From: Planococcus citri
Taxonomy: Eukaryota > Arthropoda > Insecta > Hemiptera > Pseudococcidae
Assembly: GCF_950023065.1 (NCBI RefSeq)
Contig: NC_088678.1
Span: forward strand, 6,810,580 to 6,874,579
Length of the DNA stretch: 64,000 nt
Direction: 5' to 3'
The notes under the pieces are model-generated. The model did not search any database and was not told the DNA's origin. It was given only the letters and a program-made list of their open reading frames with translations. Shown here piece by piece: positions 56,836 through 64,000 of the stretch (positions within the stretch are counted from its first letter, which is position 1; every line of letters starts with the position of its first letter). Position numbers and translations under genes: made by a program.

Positions 56836-59346
56836 ATGGAAGTCGACAATCCACCCCAGCTACGTGCCATTTGCCAATTCTGCGGCCTACCGTTCGCTTC
56901 TGACCATCAGACACTGAGAAATTCGACGTGCCACCATGTCTATCACCGTGGGTGTCTTCGTAGCTTAGTGCTAGCACCGGACTTTCGTGGTAACATCAAG
57001 AAAACTGGCAATCACTGCCAGCATGCGGATTGTGATGCGGTTTTGGAATTCACGGAAGAATTCGTTATGGAATTCAGGTACGAGCCAATCGACACAGACC
57101 CTCATCGCGACGAACGTCAGCAAAGAATTACCATACTGGAAGCGCACGTAACGGCATTAACCGACGAAAGAACTGTACGCAATCGAGAAATTGACGACCT
57201 ACGTAGAGACATCGACGGTACCCGACGAGCTAACAATGAGCTGTATGACGAATCCGAACAACTTAAGCAACGGATTTTAAATCTTCAACGTGATCTCGAA
57301 ACCGCTGACGCCCGCGTTCTCGATTACCAGTTCGTTAAATCGCAAGCTGAATCTGCCGAAAGAGAAATCCACCGACTCCAGCGCGAAAACCGAGACTTCA
57401 CTCAAGCGCGTGAACATAATTATCGACTGACACGAGAGGTAGCCGACGCTAACAATCGCATACGTGAGCTAAACGAAGAAATGGGTAAGCAACTAATAAC
57501 ATCTTATAATAAAAATTATACCAATTTTGCATCTTATATTAATTATCATCTTATACGTTCCCTTAATAAAGAACACCGCGTCGACGAGGTAGTTTCCAAT
57601 CGACTCCGCCAATTAGAACGAAATCGAAGAAACGATAGTCAAGTCGCTCAGCGATATGTTCCTGAACCCGACTGGCCCCTCGCCGACGATGAAGAAGCTC
57701 CCATTCCGGTGTTGCAACAACCTCATCTTGGTGTAGTCGAACCAATCCGCAGTCGAAACGATCCTCGACTAGATCGAGCAGCACACGTCCCTATTGGCCG
57801 TGGTTTCGCAGTCGTCTTACCAATAGTACAATACGACAATCGACCAGCTGGTAATCCAAATGAAAACCAAAACGTCCAACGAAATCAACCGATGGCTATT
57901 CGCGGTGTCTCTCGACGACGACTGAACCAGCCTGCTCGACAAGAAGAAGTAATTCTCGGACGCGACGACTTAAGACGCATCGGTGGAATGAATCCAGCTG
58001 ACGACGAAGCTCGCATGATTGTCGACCAGCCGCCCGAAGAAGTAATTGAAGTACCTATCAACAACGGTGACGTAATGCAAGTTGGAGCTCCGATTGCTGG
58101 CTCATCAAATTCGACCATCGACAATGCTGTCATTCCAACAAACAATGGAACAAACTATCGCTATCGTCTAGTCATTTCCAACGTCGTAAGTCAGGCACCG
58201 TCAATCATCGAACCAGCGGACGAACCAATCGTCAACCAACCAATTCCATTGCTCGCCATCGAACCACCAGCGAATCAGATAGCCGACGAAGAACCAGTTG
58301 TAGACGACGCCGAAGAAATCGTCGATAATGCTAATATCGCTGACCAACAACAACCAGAAGCGCTTGCCGACCCTGCTCCTGCTGCCAATGCGGCAATCGA
58401 GGAGAGGGTATTAATTATCGACGAAGATAGACATATTTGGCGCGATTGGAATATTTTGAACTTCAGAGACGATGACGATTTTCCCGGAGAAAATTTTAAC
58501 GACCGCCGACCAATTCTACGCTACGCTGATCTAGACGATGAACCCTACCAATACGGAGTATTCCAACATCGACTTACAAACACGATGGATGATTTACGCG
58601 AGCTAGGATACGATTTTAATACCCCATTGAATCGTGAATCGGCCCGACATTTTGAATTCAGATTCCAATTCGACTACACATCTATCTTTCGGACCCGATC
58701 TAAAGACAAGGACGAGCCCAAGATGTACATTTACTGTGCATTTCTGAACGACTATCTGGTAATCGGCGACGGCGCGGCGCATGACGTCGCCGGAGAACCG
58801 CTCCGACACCATGAAGTTCACCAGAAAATCTGGGATGCCAGTAAACTGTCAGGATCCTTCATGTCAGAGCAGCGTTGCCATTATAACATCTTGACTCATC
58901 TATCATATTTACACGACAAGATGATAGTTTCATTCGGCAATCACAACATCATCAAGAAAGAGTCAGAGGAGACCATTCGACTTCATACGACATATATATT
59001 ACGAAACCTGCTCCGACAAAACGTTATTTCGATCCTTATCCTACCACCAATAATCGCTCCTCGACGTACGGCCGATAATGAAGTTGAACGACGTCAGAAT
59101 TTCCGAGAATGGTTACGAACCGAAGCTCCATTGATCAGCAAGCAGGGAGTAATCCGGTATTTGCACGAGGCCGAAGAAGTTATCGACAGAATGGAGCCCT
59201 ATAGAATCGACCGTTCCGGCACTGTTTATTTGCATCCCTTCGTAAATTTCGACCTGATCCATTTGCTCGCTCCCATCCTTCACGACGATGAGGAATCTGA
59301 CGACGAAAACGACCAAAACGACAATCATCCCGAAGAAGACATCTAA
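56836..59346 (+). CDS. RING-type zinc finger, coiled coil and SGNH-like protein, 836 aa
   Basis: The N-terminal RING-like cluster is 'CQFCGLPF', 'CHHVYHRGC' and 'CQHADC' (residues ~13-75): C-x2-C / C-x-H-x2-H-x2-C / C-x4-C. A long coiled coil follows (~95-220; ITILEAHVTALTDERTVRN, ELYDESEQLKQRILNLQRD), then an Arg/Pro/acidic linker rich in AD, NQ and EP. The C-terminal SGNH-like domain has 'YLVIGDGAAHDVA' (GDG 644-646), 'WDASKLSGSFMS', 'MIVSFGNHNI', 'ILILPPI' and 'DRSGTVYLHP' (Asp792, His800), ending in an acidic tail. It may act as a ubiquitin ligase through the RING (family knowledge); targets are unknown. ATG at 56,836 is used because the longer frame starts at GTG; it precedes the RING. 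The segment 57,485-57,571 may be an intron that is in frame. Confidence 0.88.
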   Translation: MEVDNPPQLRAICQFCGLPFASDHQTLRNSTCHHVYHRGCLRSLVLAPDFRGNIKKTGNHCQHADCDAVLEFTEEFVMEFRYEPIDTDPHRDERQQRITILEAHVTALTDERTVRNREIDDLRRDIDGTRRANNELYDESEQLKQRILNLQRDLETADARVLDYQFVKSQAESAEREIHRLQRENRDFTQAREHNYRLTREVADANNRIRELNEEMGKQLITSYNKNYTNFASYINYHLIRSLNKEHRVDEVVSNRLRQLERNRRNDSQVAQRYVPEPDWPLADDEEAPIPVLQQPHLGVVEPIRSRNDPRLDRAAHVPIGRGFAVVLPIVQYDNRPAGNPNENQNVQRNQPMAIRGVSRRRLNQPARQEEVILGRDDLRRIGGMNPADDEARMIVDQPPEEVIEVPINNGDVMQVGAPIAGSSNSTIDNAVIPTNNGTNYRYRLVISNVVSQAPSIIEPADEPIVNQPIPLLAIEPPANQIADEEPVVDDAEEIVDNANIADQQQPEALADPAPAANAAIEERVLIIDEDRHIWRDWNILNFRDDDDFPGENFNDRRPILRYADLDDEPYQYGVFQHRLTNTMDDLRELGYDFNTPLNRESARHFEFRFQFDYTSIFRTRSKDKDEPKMYIYCAFLNDYLVIGDGAAHDVAGEPLRHHEVHQKIWDASKLSGSFMSEQRCHYNILTHLSYLHDKMIVSFGNHNIIKKESEETIRLHTTYILRNLLRQNVISILILPPIIAPRRTADNEVERRQNFREWLRTEAPLISKQGVIRYLHEAEEVIDRMEPYRIDRSGTVYLHPFVNFDLIHLLAPILHDDEESDDENDQNDNHPEEDI
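57485..57571 (+). other. Possible in-frame intron of 87 bp within the RING/SGNH-like gene
   Basis: Starts G|GTAAGC after ATGG and ends TTAATAAAG|AAC. It is much richer in A/T than the flanking coding sequence and has three CTTATA motifs, the last with its A 18 bases from the end, a good branch-point distance. 87 bases equal 29 codons without a stop, so the protein stays in frame spliced or not. RNA data would decide. Confidence 0.45.
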
Positions 59347-60671
59347 TCGACCAATATCCACCTTATATCGACGAATTCGACCCAATACCTAGTCATCGAC
59401 CTCTCGTTCTCAACATCGACTCAGGCTCTCGATATATGCCTGCGGATTTTCAAGTCGACGAAGAAATTTTCGATCACCGGCTGGACTTCGCCTGGAAGCA
59501 GCCAATTCATCTTATAACACTGACGAGAGGTCAACAACCTTTGTAAATAATTGTTATCGTGAATTTTTCGTGTTCAACTAGGTTAAATTTGTTTTGTTTT
59601 TCGTGAGTTATTTGTGTTTATATCGCTCTGCGATCAATAGGATTAAGTTATCGCTCTGCGATTGATATTAATTGGGCTAAGATTAAAATTTAGAGACTTT
59701 TCTAGTCTACTTTTCCACTCTGTGAATGTATATAGTTTAGGTTTAGACGCACTTTCGCGTAGTTTTTGACAGTCATTTTTCTATTTTTGACTCTATTTTT
59801 ATAAGCCTAGTTATGAATAAGTCGACCTGCGATGTAAAGCTTCCGCAGGAATTTTGACTTAAATCTAAGAATTTTTAGACCTTTTGGTTATAAGCTTAGT
59901 AAATTTAGGTTTTTTGTCTCTTTTCACGAAATAAAAACAATACAATCGTGTCGAGTATCAATCTTATTTACATCTTATAACCATCTCATAATACAGGTTT
60001 CAACTTATAGATATATTTGTGATTTCGAATCAAAATATATTAACCTGCAAATTTTACACGAATTTCATCGATAGGCAACCCCATCGGGCGCTCATAGAAG
60101 TACCCACCGAAATTCGTTTTATTCCAAAGTTCACCTCAAGAAGAAGAATTTTGCGTTAATTTCAAGAAAGAAGAATTTTCGATCACGTAAGTACCAGTGC
60201 ATGAATATTTATTCCAAAGTGCTCGATTTCAACTTATATTTCCATTTTCGACCACAAGTATTCATGATATCTACGTATTTCGACAAACTTTCCAATTTCG
60301 ACGACTTTGCAAAGTTATGCAAGTTTCAATTATTGAACGTAGAGCAGAGTGCGCAACTGTCAATTTGGCAACATTCGACCTTTTGTTGAACATTCCACCA
60401 TTTTGTATCGACCATTCAACCCATTCGCCTAACGACGCGCGCATATCAGCTATTATATAACTATTTCAACTCATAACCGGACGATGCGCTATTATTATAT
60501 CGACTTCTTTACGAATTGGTTCTCTCTGTATACTTACGCAACTGTTAAGCGTTCAAAATACTTACGTGATCTCAACTTATAAATTCACCTGAATTAATGC
60601 ACTCAGTTCTCGCCTAAGGTGTTACTTTCAACTCATATCTCAACGAAGACTTCGCTCCTACTCATCTCATA
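59347..60671 (+). other. Intergenic part of the element, poly(A) signal and RNA element copy 2
   Basis: 1.3 kb without a supported gene. The direct repeat ATCGCTCTGCGAT occurs at about 59,620 and 59,650. AATAAA at 59,930-59,935 could end the upstream transcript. The foldable element copy 2 lies at 60,058-60,117, followed by a donor-like CAC|GTAAGT at 60,187. CTTATA/CTCATA motifs occur about ten times, the last (CATCTCATA) ending against the next ATG. Two overlapping frames of 87 and 62 codons near 60,200 have no recognisable domain. Confidence 0.5.
60058..60117 (+). promoter_or_regulatory. Duplicated foldable RNA element, copy 2
   Basis: Outer helix ACGAATTTC / GAAATTCGT as in copy 1; inner helix TCGAT / ATCGG with loop AGGCAACCCC. 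Compared with copy 1, C-G becomes T-G and T-G becomes T-A, so pairing is kept. The 3' inner segment (GCTCATAGAAGTACCC) is free to vary. It lies about 550 bases before the next long frame, with a donor-like site in between. Confidence 0.6.
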
Positions 60672-62651
60672 ATGACTTCCAAAATGGAATATACGGGAGA
60701 TCTAGCATTGACGATTCCAGCTTGCGTTGGGTGTCAGAGTTCATTGGCTGAATTACCGAGCAAGAATGCCAGCACGAAAGCCGTTGTTGCACTACGATCT
60801 TGTCGACATACCTATCATCTCGTCTGCCTGAAAGTCATGATACACGGTAAGGAAGAAACTTTTATTCCGACATGTATTTACGTGAACCCAGATATGAAAG
60901 TGAAGTGTGATTCACCAATCAACATTAAGAAATCGATCCCGATCTCGATCTTTCCGCAACTGATCAGCGACTCGCTACGACTACTGGTAAATAATTCAAT
61001 TCGACAGAAAATCATTGAATTACAAGAAGAGAAATCATTTTATTTTAACCAGAACCATAAGTTACATAAGTTAAACTTAGAATACTTAAAAACTATCGAC
61101 AAATTGGAAAACGACGTTCTTCGCAGTAATGGTATCGTATGTGAATTAATCGACAGCTTTCATACTAAGCCAGAAGTGCAGATTTCATCTAATATTCTCG
61201 AAGATAAACCGGACGAGTACGACGACCCTGACATTATCGATCTCGACACTTCATCCCTCGACAGCGACGATGATTCAGCAGCGACAGTAATCGAAGCATT
61301 TTCTAAGATAACGACGACTACGAATGCAGCTTCAATGCCGACTATCTCGGATCCAGCATCATCTGATAAAACTCCGAACGTGACAGCAATTATGAACGAT
61401 GGCACTCAACGTACGAATATTGTCGAAAAGATCACTGATAGCGTAGTTACTGGCAGCGTAATGATCCATAACGCGACGATTGTAAATGAAAATAACGTTA
61501 ATCACAATGTTACTCATCATATTCCGGAACCATTATCGTCTGGGACTTCTGAAGATCTTGATACTCCTTACACGGCAGTTTGCGATTCAAAACCATCGAC
61601 CAGTTCTCGCTATGTAATTCCAAAAGTTCGTCGCGATGAAACCAGTAAGGATAAAAAGTCATCTGATAACATTACTCCGAAAATTCGACGCGAAGAAACT
61701 CATGAAGATCGACGATCATCTGATAACTCATTCATTATCAAAGGAGTACCTAAACACGGAGATTTTGTTAAATTATCGACTCGTAATAAAGCCATGCTGG
61801 ATATCGCTGAATATCATCAACTTTTACCGTACTTACCGACTTTCATCGATCGACATGTTCCAGATGAGCTACGAATTCATTTAACTGAAGTCTATGATGC
61901 CGAGTATGCGTTAGCTGCAACTTTTAATCAAGAAAAGACGACGAATACAATTTTAAACGAACCAGTCTTCTTCATTCAGCAATATTTGGTTGTTGGCGAC
62001 GGTATGTGTTTTGATCTTGTGAACCATATCCCCAAAATCAACCTCAAGAAACGACCCAGCGTATTCCTAAATCAAACACACACCGCATTATCGATATTGG
62101 AAACATTCGACAAACACGTTGTTACATTTCCGAAGTTTATATTACTATCATGCGAAAACATTGGAATTGCTAGCACTAAATCAATTTCATTGATTAAAAT
62201 TGAAGTAATGAGACTTATCAACTACTTACTCGACGCTGAAGTGAAGAAGATCGTCATTCTGCCTCCTTCATCGACTTCAAAATATCTAGACCGATGCATC
62301 CGTCTTCGGCAATTCCTCCGGAAAGAAGCTGTAACTCTCAGTAAATCTGGCAAGGTAACTTATTTGCGAGAAGTTGAAGAAATCATCGACCGACAGAAAC
62401 TTGCTGAAAACGTAGACTCTATACCGACGCATTCATTGCATACTATACTGGAAACTGCACTTGGTTTGATCCCGAGTTTAGGTTCAAATCTGGTAATCCG
62501 ACGACGCTGTGTTCCAGTTCCAAAATCATCTCGACGAAGTCCAGCTCATAGTTCTCGACCACCATCACGACAAGTTCCAATTTCATCTTCCATCAAACGA
62601 ATTTTGGATTCGAAACCGACGGCACCTGTGAAAAGACAACGAAGAAATTAA
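60672..62651 (+). CDS. RING-like and SGNH-like protein, 659 aa
   Basis: Third long member of the family. The N-terminal cysteine/histidine cluster is CVGC (~18-21), 'SCRHTYHLVC' (~44-53) and later C...C in 'CIYVNPDMKVKC', a looser RING-like finger than in the 836-aa paralogue. A short heptad region (~115-155) and a Ser/Thr/Asp-rich linker follow. The SGNH-like part has 'YLVVGDGMCFDLV' (GDG 442-444), 'FILLSCENIG' and 'KIVILPPSST'; the final Asp/His block is degenerate (PTHSLHTIL). The tail is Arg/Ser/Pro rich and ends KRQRRN, possibly a nuclear signal. ATG at 60,672 directly follows a CATCTCATA motif. It is the most diverged family member and probably has no hydrolase activity. Confidence 0.82.
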   Translation: MTSKMEYTGDLALTIPACVGCQSSLAELPSKNASTKAVVALRSCRHTYHLVCLKVMIHGKEETFIPTCIYVNPDMKVKCDSPINIKKSIPISIFPQLISDSLRLLVNNSIRQKIIELQEEKSFYFNQNHKLHKLNLEYLKTIDKLENDVLRSNGIVCELIDSFHTKPEVQISSNILEDKPDEYDDPDIIDLDTSSLDSDDDSAATVIEAFSKITTTTNAASMPTISDPASSDKTPNVTAIMNDGTQRTNIVEKITDSVVTGSVMIHNATIVNENNVNHNVTHHIPEPLSSGTSEDLDTPYTAVCDSKPSTSSRYVIPKVRRDETSKDKKSSDNITPKIRREETHEDRRSSDNSFIIKGVPKHGDFVKLSTRNKAMLDIAEYHQLLPYLPTFIDRHVPDELRIHLTEVYDAEYALAATFNQEKTTNTILNEPVFFIQQYLVVGDGMCFDLVNHIPKINLKKRPSVFLNQTHTALSILETFDKHVVTFPKFILLSCENIGIASTKSISLIKIEVMRLINYLLDAEVKKIVILPPSSTSKYLDRCIRLRQFLRKEAVTLSKSGKVTYLREVEEIIDRQKLAENVDSIPTHSLHTILETALGLIPSLGSNLVIRRRCVPVPKSSRRSPAHSSRPPSRQVPISSSIKRILDSKPTAPVKRQRRN

Positions 62652-63014
62652 TTCACAAAGTATCGACATCGACATTCACTAAATCATCAGCGAACAAAGC
62701 TACTTCCCGTGTATTCCATTTATTCGATCAGTATCATTTTGACTGCCACGCGGTAAACATCTCATAAAACCTGAAACAGAAAGCAGATAAGAATACAATT
62801 ATTCATCAAGAAATATCAAATTCTTCTTCTTCTACCTAATCGATTCGACGTCACGATGAACCAGACCAATCACATCGGAATCAGCTTATAAGAAGATTTT
62901 ATTTTTTATTTTATTTTAGTTCCTGGAGAATTATTCTTATTTTTTAAGAATTAATTATCGTTGTTATATTTGAGCAGTATTATATTTTGTTGAGTTGAAT
63001 TATATTCTTCCAAA
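62652..63014 (+). other. Spacer before the helicase gene
   Basis: 363 bp, no gene seen. It has CATCTCATAA at about 62,758 and CAGCTTATAA at about 62,883, then an AT-rich run up to the ATG at 63,015. No AATAAA-type signal is obvious. Confidence 0.5.
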
Positions 63015-64000
63015 ATGAATGTCATCTTATATCATGGTATTGCACATAAGCTACTCCTAGCTGCTGCGAATGAACAATTATTGATTTGGCACCAGAATTC
63101 GGCGATGGCGATTTGGAAAGCAAGTGTTATGCACTCTTCCATTTCCCATAATCCAGATTTGATTTCGTCGATTCCAAAAACATGTACAAATATCGATTTA
63201 GGAATTTATGATACCAGTACTCGAAGATTTATCGTCTCACCTAATAACTACGATCATAAATATGTACATGATGGCGTAAATCTGATACCATTCGACCAAA
63301 TCCATTTAGACTCGTTCCAGCCACAGTCAAAAATAGTCGTTGTTACTAAAGAAACTCAAGTCCTTAGTGACTATGAATTATACTTTACGTGCAAGACTTT
63401 TGTTCTGGATTTCGACCGCATACCATTCATCAAAGTCGTCCAAGGAGTTCCCGGATGCGGCAAGACAACTTATATTTTGGAAAATCTTCACTATACCAGT
63501 TTAGACTTGGTCCTATTTCCAACACGTGAAGCATCGATCGACTTTCGCACACGATACTGCGCCAAATTTGGAGTTTCACCTGATACCGCCTGGCTGAAAT
63601 ATCACTTCCGTACCATCGACTCATATTTAATGGGTACTGACAAAAACATCTATAATCGACTATTTATTGACGAGGCGTCGATGTTGCATTTTGGGCAAAT
63701 AGTATTTGCAATGTGCAAAAGTTCGGCGAGATTCGTAATTATGATTGGAGATACGCATCAAATTCCATACATTAATAGATCACCGATTCCAGCGATTTTT
63801 CACAGTTCGATTCCAGATAACCTAATAAATGAAACTGAATATTTATCAATTTCACATCGGTGCACGGCGACGGCTTCATTTTTACTTTGTCATTTCTACA
63901 AACATGGAATGTTTACAACATCGACAGTTCGCCGGGAAATGAAAGCTCACCCATATGTAAATATTCGACAACTTCCACTTATCGACGGAGCTCATTACCT
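63015..64000 (+). CDS. Superfamily 1 RNA helicase of the alphavirus-like type, partial
   Basis: Open from ATG 63,015 to the window end (328 codons), 3' end missing. Motifs in order: Walker A 'GVPGCGKT' at 144-151 (Lys150); 'FPTREA' (motif Ia); 'RTIDSYLM'; Walker B 'LFIDEASML' (DEAS 219-222); motif III 'GDTHQIPYINR' from 245; 'SISHRC' near 280 (motif IV). GD-x-x-QIP-[FY]-[IS]-x-R is the hallmark of helicases of alphavirus-like plus-strand RNA viruses (virga-, bromo-, tymo-like), not of cellular Upf1-type enzymes. The N-terminal ~130 residues are not recognised. The product should unwind RNA using NTP. It follows the RING/SGNH-like genes on the same strand, with the same codon style and a CTTATA motif just after its ATG. 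A helicase is not a normal part of an LTR element, so capture from an RNA virus is likely. Confidence 0.93.
   Translation, partial: MNVILYHGIAHKLLLAAANEQLLIWHQNSAMAIWKASVMHSSISHNPDLISSIPKTCTNIDLGIYDTSTRRFIVSPNNYDHKYVHDGVNLIPFDQIHLDSFQPQSKIVVVTKETQVLSDYELYFTCKTFVLDFDRIPFIKVVQGVPGCGKTTYILENLHYTSLDLVLFPTREASIDFRTRYCAKFGVSPDTAWLKYHFRTIDSYLMGTDKNIYNRLFIDEASMLHFGQIVFAMCKSSARFVIMIGDTHQIPYINRSPIPAIFHSSIPDNLINETEYLSISHRCTATASFLLCHFYKHGMFTTSTVRREMKAHPYVNIRQLPLIDGAHY

Larger units (their letters stand above)
44720..63035 (+). repeat. Dispersed oriented motif YCAWCTYATAA, about fifty copies
   Basis: By eye I count around fifty CTTATA or CTCATA words, usually preceded by CAA, CAT, CAG or CAC and followed by A or T, between the LTR and the helicase start. 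They concentrate in spacers (for example 44,728, 45,433, 46,373, 46,386, 54,483, 56,148, 59,976, 60,236 and 60,664), but some are in coding sequence. They are mostly in the plus orientation. The first 43 kb has only scattered matches. It could serve as promoter, branch point or RNA signal; none is proven. Confidence 0.65.
43229..64000 (+). mobile_element. Giant Ty3/gypsy-like LTR retroelement with extra genes, left part only
   Basis: From left to right: LTR, tRNA-Lys-type primer-binding site, leader, Gag, -1 frameshift signal, Pol, three further genes of an SGNH-like family (two with RING fingers), and a viral-type SF1 helicase cut by the window end. More than 20.7 kb lies in the window and no 3' LTR is reached, far above the usual 5-10 kb of such elements. 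All genes are on one strand, share the same GAC/CGA-rich codon style and are threaded by the same CTTATAA-type motif, which supports one unit. The downstream genes could in principle be a neighbouring insertion; the shared motif, the duplicated RNA element and the SGNH-like domain inside Pol argue against that. Confidence 0.8.

Noticed and set aside
60197..60460. 87- and 62-codon overlapping frames before the 659-aa gene
   Set aside because: Two short frames in different phases, no domain, and the segment follows a splice-donor-like site, so it is more likely intron or leader.

Overview
This is an AT-rich nuclear window from an animal, most likely an insect. The evidence is long intergenic spacers, nested foldback and MITE-like DNA elements, a mariner-like relic with TA target duplications, and LTR retroelements with an insect-style Gag-Pol frameshift. 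A sap-feeding hemipteran is possible, but that is only an impression from the repeat style. I see no bacterial operons, CRISPR arrays, rRNA or tRNA genes.

Positions 1-33,000 are mostly non-coding and repeat-laden: a palindromic satellite (2.8-4.2 kb), foldback elements (7.5-9.2, 9.9-11.4 and 23.9-26.0 kb), a GGGCACCAC-rich insertion inside a 322-bp tandem array (13.4-15.1 kb), a 425-bp tandem duplication (17.0-17.8 kb), a mariner-like element (18.4-19.3 kb) and three copies of one dispersed family (19.6, 28.7 and 37.5 kb). The only convincing stand-alone gene here is a 339-aa protein of about four degenerate internal repeats at 15.7-16.7 kb, minus strand.

Positions 33,000-43,226 (minus strand) hold the 3' half of an older giant retroelement: a Pol fragment (integrase, second RNase H, GPY/F module, AT-hook tail) and an intact 705-aa RING plus SGNH-like gene. 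A GCTAGC-rich DNA element of 2.6 kb, itself carrying another MITE, sits between them.

Positions 43,229-64,000 (plus strand) are the left part of a giant LTR retroelement that runs off the window: a ~1.9-kb LTR, a tRNA-Lys-type primer-binding site, a 1.45-kb leader, Gag, a textbook -1 frameshift signal, and a 1,927-aa Pol (SGNH-like, protease, RT, RNase H, integrase core, second RNase H, GPY/F). Then comes a set of extra genes not expected in an LTR element: a 290-aa SGNH-like protein, two RING plus SGNH-like proteins (836 and 659 aa) and a superfamily 1 helicase of the alphavirus-like plus-strand RNA virus type, cut by the window end. One short motif (consensus YCAWCTYATAA) is scattered about fifty times, mostly in the plus orientation, through this block. 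A ~60-nt foldable element occurs twice upstream of genes. The LTR start coincides with the point where the minus-strand Pol stops, which suggests the plus-strand element inserted into its older relative.

How the parts could work together (inference): Gag and Pol provide particle formation, reverse transcription and integration. The helicase may help copy or handle an unusually long RNA, as helicases do in large RNA viruses. The RING/SGNH family is a repeatedly duplicated accessory module present in both elements, so it is probably important to this lineage, but its biochemical role cannot be read from the sequence.
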